Shown: positions 1 to 7,695, counted from the first letter of the stretch. The stretch: 64,000 bases of DNA from Saprospiraceae bacterium (GCA_020631235.1 JAHDHQ010000001.1:113858-177857); one strand, 5' to 3'. Numbers and translations: made by a program. The notes: generated from the letters alone by a model not told the origin.

Positions 1-2
1 CT

Positions 3-290
3 GACCTCACAGCAGACTTTTCTTGCTATGATGATAAAGAAGTGATTGACATCATTTGTACTATGGACAAACTAGAACTTGTCTTTGATGATGGTTCTAA
101 AATTCTAACAAATGTAGACTGTCCAAAAATATTTTCAATCAGTTCACCTTGCAGTGCCTTTGATCATGTAGAAACTTCACCTGGTGTATGGTCAATGAAT
201 ATAAATTATCCTCCATGTAGTTCAGCAATGGTGAACTGCCCATGTTATGATGATTGCACAGGAACGGCAATAGTAACTATTAAACAATAA
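3..290 (+). CDS. C-terminal end of a Cys-rich protein, cut by window start
   Basis: The reading frame is open from the first bases of the window (in-frame codons start at base 3) and ends with TAA at 288-290. The GTG at 42 in the ORF track is therefore probably an internal Val codon and not a start. About 95 residues are visible. They contain several cysteines (CPCYDDC near the end) and hydrophobic/polar alternation typical of secreted beta-sandwich proteins. No sorting domain is present at the end. The next gene begins only 11 nt downstream on the same strand, so this is probably the upstream member of the same operon. The style of the protein resembles the following 1059-aa Cys-rich protein. 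Function unknown. Confidence 0.7.
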   Translation, partial: DLTADFSCYDDKEVIDIICTMDKLELVFDDGSKILTNVDCPKIFSISSPCSAFDHVETSPGVWSMNINYPPCSSAMVNCPCYDDCTGTAIVTIKQ

Positions 291-301
291 TCTGATCCAC
301 A

Positions 302-3300
302 ATGAAAAAATACCTATTATTCATATTACTATTTATTTCAGCAACAGATTCATACGCTCAATGCGATTATATATGTGATTGTATTGAAATAGAATTGCCA
401 ACACCAGTACAAAAAAATGTGTGTAGTGGAAATTCAGATGCTACGGCTGATGATATAGATTGCAGCTTTGCACCTGGTGATTGTATTTTCGACCTAGACG
501 ATTTTATTGTAGGCACACTACATCCTGGAACATGGACGCAAATTTCAGGTAGCCCTAGTATTTCATGGAATTTTCAAAATCAATTTTCTTTATATGGTTT
601 AGAAGGACTGTATGAATTTACTTACACCGTAGAATGTCATGGATGCACTTTTGAAGAAACATATAAATTAAATGTTGCACCCGTTTATGACCATGTACAA
701 TTAAATTATTGTTCTGATCAGGATGAAAATATTGATTTAGCAAATGAGTTGCCTTCAGACTATGATCTTTCAAATTATGATCCTGCTTTATGGACACCAC
801 TTTGTAGTAGTAATGGATTTGCAGATTTTGGAAATTTCAATCCTTCACAAGTAACGCCAGGTTATTATTCTTGGCTGATAACACTTGATGATTCGTTATT
901 TGATGATGAATATTGCCCTGGATCTTGTAGTTTTTATGTGGTAGCCAAAGTTTCCGCAGCACCAATAGTCAATCTTCCTGATACCGTATTTATATGTGGG
1001 AAAAATTGTGGAGGTGGTGGTTCAGGCACCAACCTAAATACTTTTTTGGAAGCTGGATCTAATACTACAGGATCATGGAGCAAAATATTTGATTGTAATA
1101 ATGATGTGCAAACTAATTTATGTCCTACGTTCACACTAACGGGTGGAATGACCTATTCAAGTATTGGGTTTGTTCAAGAATGTCTTGACAAAGTGTTTTA
1201 TTCGGTAACATCTAATGGTTGTACCACATGCGAAGAAATGTATATTCAAAACATACCTGCCCCTCCTGAAATTCCGCAAGACACGTTTTGTAATTCTCCT
1301 GGAAGTATTCTCATTGTTGGTGGCATCGGATCAGGTGCCATGCTAGAAGTAGATAATCCTTCTGACTATCAAGTAACAGGCGTACCCAATCCATTTGATC
1401 CTTCCACATTACCATTAGGAGCAAACATAGCTTATATTACTAGAATTTTTTATGAAGGTAATTCAATAGATTATATATGTTCATTTGCAGGATGTACTGA
1501 ACAAACAGCATTTATTATTGAAGATTGTTGTGGTGGAGTGGTCATTGATGTACAAGCAAATATAATTACTGATGAATATTGTCAACTTTCTGATGGAGCT
1601 ATTGATATAGACGTTTCAGGTGGTTCGCAACCATATATCTTTGATTGGAGTAATGGAGCGCAAACAGAAGACATTACAGGTTTAGAAAATGGAACTTATA
1701 CCGTCACCGTAACAGATCAAGATGATTGTCAAGTAATACAATCATTTACCATTAATTTAGATCCAGGAAACATAGATGCAGATGTAACATTTGATAATAT
1801 TAGTTGTGCAGATCCTGATGGTTACATTTATGTAAATAGTGTTTCAAATGCCAATTTGCCGATAACCATAACTGTATTTCATGTACCTAATATTTGTCCT
1901 TTCCAACAAATTACAACTTCATCATTTCCACAAACATTTACAGTTACATGTACAGGAGAATATACAGTAACATTTGAAGACCAAGATGGATGTTTATATA
2001 CTGAAACCTTAGAAATAAATGACGAATCAGGATGTTGTGATCCAATAGTCATTGATGCAACAATTGTTCATCCTACATGTGGTCAAAATGATGGAGAAAT
2101 TTTGCTATCCGTATCGGGTGGCGTTCCTGGATACACTTATGATTGGCTGCCTACTGGATTGGTAGGAAATAATCAAGTAGGTATTCCTGCAGGAGATTAT
2201 TATGTTACAGTAACCGACCAAGAAGGATGTACCGAAACTGGCCAATATGAATTAGTAGATGATAACTCAGGATGTTGTACACCTGAATTTGAAATTGAAA
2301 TGGTCATCGATGATTTATCATTAGGGAATAACTGTAACCTGCAATATAACTCACCGATTAATATGACTTGTAACGAGTGTTGCAGTGATGGTGCAGCTTC
2401 ATTTACAATTACAAAGACTTTGAAGTTAGGAAGCACCATTTTAGCCACAGTAACAACTTCATGGAGTGGGGCAGTTCCTTGTATTAATTATGGACAGACA
2501 GGAGGTATTTCTCCTGATAATCCATGTATATTAAATCCTGGTGACATAGTTACATATGAGCAAACTATATCTAACATCACAAACTTAAGTGGTTGCGATA
2601 TGGTGGTCGTAAATAGCACAGTATCAGGAAATTTGCCCCCATTGACTCAAGGTTGGATTGATGGTTGCGATTGTTGTGAAGAATGTACTTATACACTAGA
2701 AGCAGAAGATTTAATAACAGGTGGCGACATAATGTATTATAGTGAATGTGAACCTTCATCTAGCTTTAGCTTATATGGGCTTAATACAATTGTCCATGAT
2801 CTAACAGTTTTCAAATCTAAAATCAAGTATACGGTTTATGAAGATTGCGGTGATGGGCCAAGTCTATATGAAACCTGGAACGAAGAAAAGGTAGAAGTAG
2901 ATGGACAAGGTTCAAATTTTAAATCAATTGGATCAAATACATGGTCTTCAGGGTTTACAATAAACGACATTGGGCTTTGTTCAAATAATGGTTCTACAGT
3001 GAACATAGATCTTTCTAATGCAGTTTACGATGGTTCAGATCTTAATCAATTCTTTTTAGACCTCGAAGCTGAAGTAATTGTTCAAATGGGAAATGCAGGA
3101 TATACCCTTGGAACAGATTACTATGTTTATGCAACCATATCTAATTCAACTAAACAGTTGAATTTTCCATACGCATGTAATGATGATTGGTTTGTTTTTA
3201 ACTCAGATGATTGTGATATACAAAGCAATTGTTCTTCGTGTCCATCAATTGTATGTGGTACGACATGTGATTCAAATGTTGGTGGGCTTGATGATGGTGA

Positions 3301-3481
3301 ACTGGGCACTAATTACATATCTCCCTGTGGTACACTTACTTTTTCAATGATAGCAACAGGCGATTGCGGAATAAATTCTACACCATGCCCTTATGATTTA
3401 GGTGATATTATACCCTTGACAATAACAAACGGTTTATTTAATCCACAGCATAATGTGAGCTGTACAACTACTTGCCCATGA
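302..3481 (+). CDS. large secreted Cys-rich SprB-repeat protein without T9SS sorting domain
   Basis: 1059 residues. The N-terminus has a clear signal peptide (MKKYLLFILLFISATDSYAQ), so the protein is exported. Roughly residues 35-320 hold three Cys-containing beta-sandwich-like units of about 90-100 aa. SprB-type repeats follow near residues 415-495 and 580-660, with the signature GG..PY.FDWSNG...GTYTVTVTDQD.C. The remainder is rich in CC and CxxC pairs. SprB repeats are known from gliding adhesins and other Bacteroidota surface proteins. The end (...VSCTTTCP) lacks a T9SS C-terminal domain, unlike the other giant proteins here, so export is by Sec with an unknown later route. The stop codon overlaps the next start (ATGA), which indicates translational coupling to the small membrane-protein genes downstream. 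Specific function unknown. Confidence 0.85.
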   Translation: MKKYLLFILLFISATDSYAQCDYICDCIEIELPTPVQKNVCSGNSDATADDIDCSFAPGDCIFDLDDFIVGTLHPGTWTQISGSPSISWNFQNQFSLYGLEGLYEFTYTVECHGCTFEETYKLNVAPVYDHVQLNYCSDQDENIDLANELPSDYDLSNYDPALWTPLCSSNGFADFGNFNPSQVTPGYYSWLITLDDSLFDDEYCPGSCSFYVVAKVSAAPIVNLPDTVFICGKNCGGGGSGTNLNTFLEAGSNTTGSWSKIFDCNNDVQTNLCPTFTLTGGMTYSSIGFVQECLDKVFYSVTSNGCTTCEEMYIQNIPAPPEIPQDTFCNSPGSILIVGGIGSGAMLEVDNPSDYQVTGVPNPFDPSTLPLGANIAYITRIFYEGNSIDYICSFAGCTEQTAFIIEDCCGGVVIDVQANIITDEYCQLSDGAIDIDVSGGSQPYIFDWSNGAQTEDITGLENGTYTVTVTDQDDCQVIQSFTINLDPGNIDADVTFDNISCADPDGYIYVNSVSNANLPITITVFHVPNICPFQQITTSSFPQTFTVTCTGEYTVTFEDQDGCLYTETLEINDESGCCDPIVIDATIVHPTCGQNDGEILLSVSGGVPGYTYDWLPTGLVGNNQVGIPAGDYYVTVTDQEGCTETGQYELVDDNSGCCTPEFEIEMVIDDLSLGNNCNLQYNSPINMTCNECCSDGAASFTITKTLKLGSTILATVTTSWSGAVPCINYGQTGGISPDNPCILNPGDIVTYEQTISNITNLSGCDMVVVNSTVSGNLPPLTQGWIDGCDCCEECTYTLEAEDLITGGDIMYYSECEPSSSFSLYGLNTIVHDLTVFKSKIKYTVYEDCGDGPSLYETWNEEKVEVDGQGSNFKSIGSNTWSSGFTINDIGLCSNNGSTVNIDLSNAVYDGSDLNQFFLDLEAEVIVQMGNAGYTLGTDYYVYATISNSTKQLNFPYACNDDWFVFNSDDCDIQSNCSSCPSIVCGTTCDSNVGGLDDGELGTNYISPCGTLTFSMIATGDCGINSTPCPYDLGDIIPLTITNGLFNPQHNVSCTTTCP

Positions 3482-3741
3482 TAATAGCTTTCAACTTGTT
3501 TTTTCGAGATTGGATCAATATTCTAGGTTTAGGAGGCATTACTACTTCCATAGTAAGCTATATGAAGGATTTCACGGAAGGTGCATTTGTAGGGATCATA
3601 TTTGTGATTCTAGCAGTCATAAAAACCATATTCGAATTAAACAATAAAAGAAAAGAAGGAAAATTATTAGACGCCAAAATTCGAACTGAAGAAAGTAAAA
3701 ATTACCACTTAAAAAATAAAATAGATGAAGAAGAAAAATAG
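3478..3741 (+). CDS. small membrane protein with basic/acidic coiled C-terminus
   Basis: The ORF track starts this at a TTG (3472), but the ATG at 3478 overlaps the previous TGA as ATGA and is the more likely start, giving 87 aa. There is one confident transmembrane segment at about residues 35-52 and a weaker hydrophobic stretch at 12-28. A highly charged, Lys/Glu-rich, helix-prone tail follows and could form a coiled coil. No enzyme motif is seen. Size and layout are holin-like, and it sits two genes upstream of a muramidase, but the single strong membrane helix and charged tail do not prove that role. It overlaps the next gene by 17 nt. Function unknown. Confidence 0.7.
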   Translation: MIIAFNLFFRDWINILGLGGITTSIVSYMKDFTEGAFVGIIFVILAVIKTIFELNNKRKEGKLLDAKIRTEESKNYHLKNKIDEEEK

Positions 3742-3916
3742 AAATTTAACAGCAATAGTTTTAGGAGTACTAGCATTTTTCTACCTAAGTAAGAAAGACC
3801 CATTTTATGGGAAACCCGATGTAAATTATACTGCTCCTCCTTTGCCACCAGTACCTACAACGTTTGATCAATCAAATAATTTACCATCAAATACCAGGTT
3901 AAATACTACGCTATGA
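3725..3916 (+). CDS. 63-aa single-pass membrane protein
   Basis: A very basic N-terminus (MKKKNRN) precedes a single transmembrane helix at about residues 8-22, ending in SKK. A short Pro/Thr/Asn-rich tail follows. The start lies inside the previous gene, and the stop overlaps the next start (ATGA at 3913-3916), so it belongs to the translationally coupled operon. The membrane segment (LGVLAFFYLSKK) closely resembles those of the 5038 and 5513 genes of the same cluster. No known family is recognised. Confidence 0.65.
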   Translation: MKKKNRNLTAIVLGVLAFFYLSKKDPFYGKPDVNYTAPPLPPVPTTFDQSNNLPSNTRLNTTL

Positions 3917-4545
3917 CCACACCCGTACTTTTAGGTTTAATGTTAACACTTTGGGCTTTCATTACCAATAAAAAAGAAAATGTAGTTTTTGTTCCAGGAA
4001 ACGACAACGGTAATGACATTCCTGCTATTGAAGAACTGCAAAACAGAAATGTACAAGCCTTCCTTTCAGTGATCCAATACGCAGAAGGTACTTACAGTCA
4101 AAACAATCCATATGCAGTTACTTATGGATATAGTCACGTAATTTCTAATTTTTCAGACCATCCTACCAATACAGGAGAATGGAACGGTGAAGTATTGCCT
4201 GATTCATTTTGTATCAATGTCGGCCTTAGTCCTGGTTGCAGATCAACGGCAGCTGGTGCATACCAATTTTTGCAACCTACCTGGAATGAAGTAAAAAATG
4301 TTTTGCAACTGCAAAATTTTTCTTCAGAGTCACAAGATATTGCAGCAAAGTATAGAATCAACCTAAGAGGAGGATTGGAAATGGTAAAAAATGGACAGTT
4401 TACAGACGCAATTTTTAAGGTAAATCGAGAATGGGCGAGCTTACCAGGTTCACCATATGGACAGCCCACAAAATCTATGAATGAATTAAAATCATTCTAT
4501 GAATCACAAGGTGGATTATATAACTATCAAATGCCTATAGCCTAA
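3913..4545 (+). CDS. membrane-anchored lambda-R-like muramidase (lytic transglycosylase)
   Basis: 210 residues: a hydrophobic N-terminal anchor (about 3-18), an acidic/Asn linker, then a peptidoglycan-cleaving domain from about residue 45 to the end. Blocks match phage lambda endolysin R in order: AFL..I.YAEGT with the putative catalytic Glu58, FSDHP, a STAAGAYQF-like segment, FSSESQD, and WASLPGSPYGQ. The lambda R family (GH104) cuts the MurNAc-GlcNAc bond without hydrolysis. An extra loop with two Cys (FCINVGLSPGC) is present between FSDHP and STAAG. There is no cleavable signal peptide, and the lysines follow the membrane helix, which is unusual for a secreted enzyme. It is coupled to both neighbours. 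Possible roles are lysis, or local wall opening for an envelope structure. The family assignment is strong; the role is inferred. Confidence 0.88.
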   Translation: MTTPVLLGLMLTLWAFITNKKENVVFVPGNDNGNDIPAIEELQNRNVQAFLSVIQYAEGTYSQNNPYAVTYGYSHVISNFSDHPTNTGEWNGEVLPDSFCINVGLSPGCRSTAAGAYQFLQPTWNEVKNVLQLQNFSSESQDIAAKYRINLRGGLEMVKNGQFTDAIFKVNREWASLPGSPYGQPTKSMNELKSFYESQGGLYNYQMPIA

Positions 4546-4546
4546 T

Positions 4547-5038
4547 ATGACCGTATATAAAATTGTAATACCCTTAGAAAATGAAGTTGGATTTGACCTG
4601 GCCAATAGGGTAGTGGATGAAAATAGAAACTCTAATCCGTCGGGTTCGGTCGGACTTAGATCTTATTCAAACGTACCGATTAGTGTAAATCAAACAGATC
4701 CTACCTATTTTATTACCAAGGAAATAACTAATGGCAACGATGTAGAAAGACAATATCTAGTAGCAGTGCAAGGCCCTACAACTTTTGAAAAATTAAACCA
4801 AATATTCAAAAACGCCATCAATGGTCAATTCGATATTTCTAACGGTACGGTGCTAATTACTGGAAATGGTGACGGTGGTTTAGGATTTGGTTTTGGCTTC
4901 GGCATGTTTCCAAATTGGATATTTCTTGCAGCTATCGGAGTTTCCAGTATTCAAATATTAAGGAAAAAAAATCCTGCATTATGGGGAAGTGTAGCTTCAG
5001 TAGCAGCGATGCAGTATTATAAATCAATACAAAAATAA
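4547..5038 (+). CDS. unknown protein with C-terminal membrane anchor
   Basis: 163 aa. The first ~100 residues look like a small soluble alpha/beta domain with no familiar motif. A Gly/Phe-rich stretch (GGLGFGFGFG, about 110-119) leads into a transmembrane helix at about 122-138, a KK turn, and a second weakly hydrophobic helix at about 145-158. It starts one base after the muramidase stop and its TAA overlaps the next ATG (TAATG), so it is part of the operon. Gly/Phe repeats next to a membrane helix are uncommon. Function unknown. Confidence 0.7.
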   Translation: MTVYKIVIPLENEVGFDLANRVVDENRNSNPSGSVGLRSYSNVPISVNQTDPTYFITKEITNGNDVERQYLVAVQGPTTFEKLNQIFKNAINGQFDISNGTVLITGNGDGGLGFGFGFGMFPNWIFLAAIGVSSIQILRKKNPALWGSVASVAAMQYYKSIQK

Positions 5039-5508
5039 TGAGAGATCAAACATGTACAATAGACGGATGCGAGATACCAAACTCAAATAATGGTAATTCC
5101 AATAACACAAATACACCTGGAACTTCAAACACAAATACAAATCCCGGGTATTTAGTTGCCGTATTTGAACAAGAAAATTGTTCGGCTTGTGATCAAGCTA
5201 AACCATTTATTACTTCAATAGAAAGTAAACTTCCTAATAATGTTTCTTTCCAAAGAATCGATGCGCCAAGTAGGCAGGATCTTATAACTAAATATAGTTT
5301 AAGAATAACACCGACATTGTTAGTGCTTAACGGTTCAACAGTATTAGCTAGATATGAGGCTCAACAGATTGAGCAAGCAGAAGTTTCAGGAGATATCTAT
5401 CAATATTTTGAGCAGGATAATGACATCATTCCAGGAAACAGTAAAAAATCGAATGTAGGAATTATTGCTGCAATTGCAATCATAGCATTTTTCATTTTCA
5501 AAAAATAG
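5038..5508 (+). CDS. tail-anchored thioredoxin-fold protein with CSAC active site
   Basis: 156 aa. An Asn/Thr-rich linker (about 12-37) contains two Cys upstream (C6, C11). It is followed by a thioredoxin-fold domain with CxxC active site CSAC (residues 48-51) and the cis-proline loop ITPT (Pro92). A single transmembrane helix (about 139-154) closes the protein and ends in KK. Thioredoxin-fold CxxC proteins reduce, oxidise or shuffle disulfides. No N-terminal signal peptide is present, so the catalytic domain may face the cytoplasm unless inserted unusually. Its operon partners include Cys-rich exported proteins, which makes disulfide handling an attractive but unproven role. The fold is well supported; the substrate is inferred. 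Confidence 0.8.
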   Translation: MRDQTCTIDGCEIPNSNNGNSNNTNTPGTSNTNTNPGYLVAVFEQENCSACDQAKPFITSIESKLPNNVSFQRIDAPSRQDLITKYSLRITPTLLVLNGSTVLARYEAQQIEQAEVSGDIYQYFEQDNDIIPGNSKKSNVGIIAAIAIIAFFIFKK

Positions 5509-5512
5509 ATTC

Positions 5513-5848
5513 ATGACAAAGAAAGAAAGAAACAACTACTTAACAGTTGGCTTAGTCGCTTTGGCTTTTTTCATGTTTACGAGAAGGGGAGTAGGGCAAG
5601 GAAACAACAGTCAATACCCGTATTACCAATTCGAAAATGTGCCAGCAGCACCAATACAAAGTCAATCTGCTTTAATAGATTGGATTCAGGCAATAGTTGC
5701 CGTTTATGGTGTAGCAGCTCCATTGTTCGAACCTGGCCAACCGTTTTACAACTTATTTAAAAAGGATGCTGAAAAGGAAATTAAAGACGGAATGATAGAT
5801 CTATCAGCTTTCAATCAAATTAATTGGAATCAAATTTTAAACGCATAA
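5513..5848 (+). CDS. small single-pass membrane protein
   Basis: 111 aa. The basic N-terminus (MTKKERNN) precedes a transmembrane helix (about 9-23) ending in TRR, the same layout as the 3725 gene product. The rest contains a hydrophobic stretch around residues 45-65 and a polar, acidic/basic tail. No conserved enzymatic motif is seen. The gene starts 4 nt after the thioredoxin-like gene and is followed 14 nt later by another small membrane protein. Function unknown. Confidence 0.65.
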   Translation: MTKKERNNYLTVGLVALAFFMFTRRGVGQGNNSQYPYYQFENVPAAPIQSQSALIDWIQAIVAVYGVAAPLFEPGQPFYNLFKKDAEKEIKDGMIDLSAFNQINWNQILNA

Positions 5849-5862
5849 AACATTGAAATCAT

Positions 5863-6126
5863 ATGAATAATTTTTTAGTGAATTTATTAGTCAAAGCAAT
5901 CGACAAATTAAGATTAAAAAGCCCTATAATTTTTGCGATTGTCATAGGTATTATTTGGGCAGTTTGGGGAACATTAAATTCAATGGATTTGTCAAACATA
6001 AATCTACCACTTGGATTAAATATTGAAATGGCCATAGATTTTGTGACCATTGTTCTTACAAGTTTACTATCAAGTAAAAACTATCCGTTCTTAAAGCAAA
6101 TAGAATTAAAAGAAAAAGGGAAGTAA
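5863..6126 (+). CDS. two-helix membrane protein, last gene of the operon (holin-like size)
   Basis: 87 aa with two likely transmembrane helices (about 20-38 and 52-70), a basic N-terminal amphipathic stretch and a Lys-rich tail (KQIELKEKGK). Two helices, small size and a charged tail resemble many phage holins, and a muramidase lies in the same operon, so a holin is a reasonable guess without family-level proof. A Rho-independent terminator follows 40 nt downstream, which marks the end of the transcription unit. An antisense ORF in the track is a shadow of this gene. Confidence 0.65.
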   Translation: MNNFLVNLLVKAIDKLRLKSPIIFAIVIGIIWAVWGTLNSMDLSNINLPLGLNIEMAIDFVTIVLTSLLSSKNYPFLKQIELKEKGK

Positions 6127-6165
6127 GAAGAAATTTTTTCATTGAGGTTTACTTTTTGGTTATGG

Positions 6166-6195
6166 CCCTTGGGATTTATCCCAGGGTTTTTTTTT
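6166..6195 (+). terminator. Rho-independent terminator of the 5' operon
   Basis: Inverted arms CCCTTGGGA and TCCCAGGG with one bulged base and a TTTA loop are followed by nine T. It lies 40 nt after the last small membrane-protein gene and no other gene lies between. Confidence 0.85.
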
Positions 6196-6235
6196 GTGGG
6201 ATGTACTATTATATTGACACTAAATAAACAAATGC

Positions 6236-6266
6236 TTGTATTTATGTAATAATAAATATATATTTG
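6236..6266 (+). promoter_or_regulatory. Bacteroidota-type promoter ahead of a gene-free stretch
   Basis: TTG at 6236-6238, a 20-nt spacer, then TATATTTG at 6259-6266. This matches the known Bacteroidota -33 TTG / -7 TAnnTTTG promoter. The predicted start is near 6273, more than 200 nt before the next ORF start, which suggests that an RNA is made from this gap. Confidence 0.55.
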
Positions 6267-6272
6267 TTGTGA

Positions 6273-6455
6273 TAAATATAATGTTTGTCGATGTATAGAA
6301 GTTGGTATAAAAACTAGGATGAATAAAGATTTATCCTAGTTTTAAAAAAAAGAAAAGATTTTCTAGTCTTCATATCAGATGTTCAAAAAGTTGAATGTCA
6401 ATAACCCCATCCTAAAAATAGGTAGCCACTAACTCAGATTGTTAGTGGCTTTTTT
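6273..6455 (+). ncRNA. candidate small RNA between two terminators
   Basis: This stretch has no credible ORF, but it has a good promoter upstream and a strong intrinsic terminator at its end. It contains a perfect 11-bp inverted repeat (AAACTAGGAT core, 6310-6320 / 6333-6343) and the terminator hairpin. The predicted transcript is about 180 nt. No known RNA family is recognised. It could also be a long leader that attenuates transcription into the 6483 gene, because the terminator sits just 28 nt before that start. Confidence 0.4.
6424..6455 (+). terminator. strong intrinsic terminator or attenuator
   Basis: A perfect 10-bp stem (AGCCACTAAC / GTTAGTGGCT) with a 7-nt loop is followed by a run of T. 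It ends the candidate small RNA and lies immediately upstream of the next short gene. Confidence 0.85.
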
Positions 6456-6482
6456 AAGTGTAAATTTTAAATAAATAAGCTC

Positions 6483-6728
6483 GTGATACTAAAATTAGAT
6501 GATTTAATTTCTGCTGGATTTTACTATCCAAAAGACAAAGATAATTTGCCAAATTTCGATTTAGTTTGCATAGATCTACCTGCGTTTGATCTTTACGGAT
6601 TAGCATTGACAAAAGAAAAATATCCCGAAGGTATTGAGTTAAAAAAACTAATTAATATTATTGAATCTGCTTGTCATGAAAGAATGGTGGACATAATTCA
6701 TGAAGAGCGAATGGGTCAAGATCTATAA
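6483..6728 (+). CDS. short protein of unknown function
   Basis: 81 aa starting at GTG; an in-frame TAA lies 15 nt upstream and no ATG is available. The product is soluble and acidic (many Asp/Glu), with no signal peptide and no recognised motif. It opens a run of four same-strand short genes (6483-7695) with small gaps. Together with the operon upstream this looks like an accessory region. Confidence 0.5.
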   Translation: MILKLDDLISAGFYYPKDKDNLPNFDLVCIDLPAFDLYGLALTKEKYPEGIELKKLINIIESACHERMVDIIHEERMGQDL

Positions 6729-6740
6729 TAAACTTAAACT

Positions 6741-7001
6741 ATGATTAAATACTGGAAATGGGCTCATAAAAGATATTACCAACTAGGAAGTGAAAATACA
6801 CATATCGTTTTTTGGTGGCGTGGGTTTTCACATGGGCGTGCAAGTTATTTTTGGATTAAAATGTTTGGGTTAAACTTAATTACATTTTTAATAGCACATC
6901 CGAAAAGCCAAATAGGGTGGTGGTTTAAAGGTTTATGTAGTCGAATTCAAATAAAAATATTAAAATGGAATATAATTCCCATTCAACAAATAGATGACTA
7001 G
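6741..7001 (+). CDS. short basic Trp-rich protein of unknown function
   Basis: 86 aa, strikingly rich in Trp, Tyr, Phe, Lys and His (for example VFWWRGF and IGWWFKG). A hydrophobic centre (LNLITFLIAH) could touch a membrane but is short for a transmembrane helix. It starts 12 nt after the previous gene. No family is recognised. Confidence 0.5.
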   Translation: MIKYWKWAHKRYYQLGSENTHIVFWWRGFSHGRASYFWIKMFGLNLITFLIAHPKSQIGWWFKGLCSRIQIKILKWNIIPIQQIDD

Positions 7002-7019
7002 ATTATTAATTATAACTTA

Positions 7020-7298
7020 ATGAAAAAGGGGAAATCTGTATTTTTTGAGTTAAGCAAAATTTTAAATTATTTATATATGAAAAAAGAAGTAGGATTTTAC
7101 ATGATTTACTTAGATGGAGGAGGTGCTCCATCATACCAACACGGTAACTATGAAAGAGCCTTAATCGAAGCAAAAAGATTATCGAGAACTCATAATCGAA
7201 AAGCCTATGTATTAAAAACCAAAACATCTGTTATGATTAAAGATGACTTCGATGTAGTCAAAGTTGGAAAACCTGATGAGGATTCATTACCTTTTTAA
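7020..7298 (+). CDS. short protein of unknown function
   Basis: 92 aa from ATG 7020; a second in-frame ATG at about 7077 (MKKEVGFYMI) would give about 73 aa and may be the true start. The central part (Gly-Gly-Gly turn, then a helix ALIEAKRLSR and a strand AYVLK) resembles small phage or plasmid alpha/beta proteins of unknown role. It lies 18 nt after the previous gene. Confidence 0.5.
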   Translation: MKKGKSVFFELSKILNYLYMKKEVGFYMIYLDGGGAPSYQHGNYERALIEAKRLSRTHNRKAYVLKTKTSVMIKDDFDVVKVGKPDEDSLPF

Positions 7299-7329
7299 AA
7301 TGCGGGAGGGCAAAAATACATATGATCGT

Positions 7330-7356
7330 CATACGCCATATTATCATTGGCGTATG
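7330..7356. repeat. inverted repeat in the 7.3-kb gap
   Basis: Arms CATACGCCA and TGGCGTATG are separated by 9 nt. Flanking CATATG motifs and a second partial complement (GCCATATG) allow alternative folds across about 7320-7380. No poly-T tract follows on either strand, so it is not a simple terminator. It could be a regulatory site or a mobile-element relic. Confidence 0.45.
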
Positions 7357-7425
7357 GCTTTGCCATATGACTGATAATGGGATTCGGATATGTGCTGATT
7401 TTTCTAAAGATTTGAAACAATAAAT

Positions 7426-7695
7426 ATGGTTAAAAAACAAGAAGTTAAACACCTAAAAGAAACTGTCGGAAGGCTCTACGCTTTAGCTTTGCAACACGAT
7501 GATTTTGGAACAGATGAATATCACCTATGCAATAACGCTTTAATTACACTCGATGCTTTAGAAAAATTGGCATCATCATCCGAAATTATCTCAACGAAGC
7601 AAAGCGAAGTGGCGGTCTGTGACTTTACACATCATGAGCTACTTATACAATCAGGAATAACAATTTGCAGTAAGTGCGGAGATACTTTACTATGA
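7426..7695 (+). CDS. short protein with C-terminal CxxC
   Basis: 89 aa. The N-terminal half is a helix-prone Lys/Leu-rich region. The C-terminus has His, Cys and a CSKCGDTLL ending that resembles half of a zinc ribbon, with CDFTHHE upstream as possible further ligands. Metal binding is plausible but unproven. It is the last gene of the 6.5-7.7-kb run of short plus-strand genes. Confidence 0.5.
   Translation: MVKKQEVKHLKETVGRLYALALQHDDFGTDEYHLCNNALITLDALEKLASSSEIISTKQSEVAVCDFTHHELLIQSGITICSKCGDTLL

Noticed and set aside
42-290. Independent 82-aa gene starting at GTG 42
   Set aside because: The frame is open to the window edge; the GTG is an ordinary codon in a longer gene.
2200-2448. Antisense ORFs inside the giant genes (this and many others)
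   Set aside because: They are shadows of repeat-rich coding DNA with no start signal or protein-like composition.
3-6126. Firm call of an integrated membrane-containing phage
   Set aside because: No capsid, packaging ATPase, integrase or replication gene is visible; left as a hypothesis only.
6310-6343. Perfect 11-bp hairpin as a terminator
   Set aside because: It is followed by A, not T, on the plus strand; kept only as part of the candidate small RNA.
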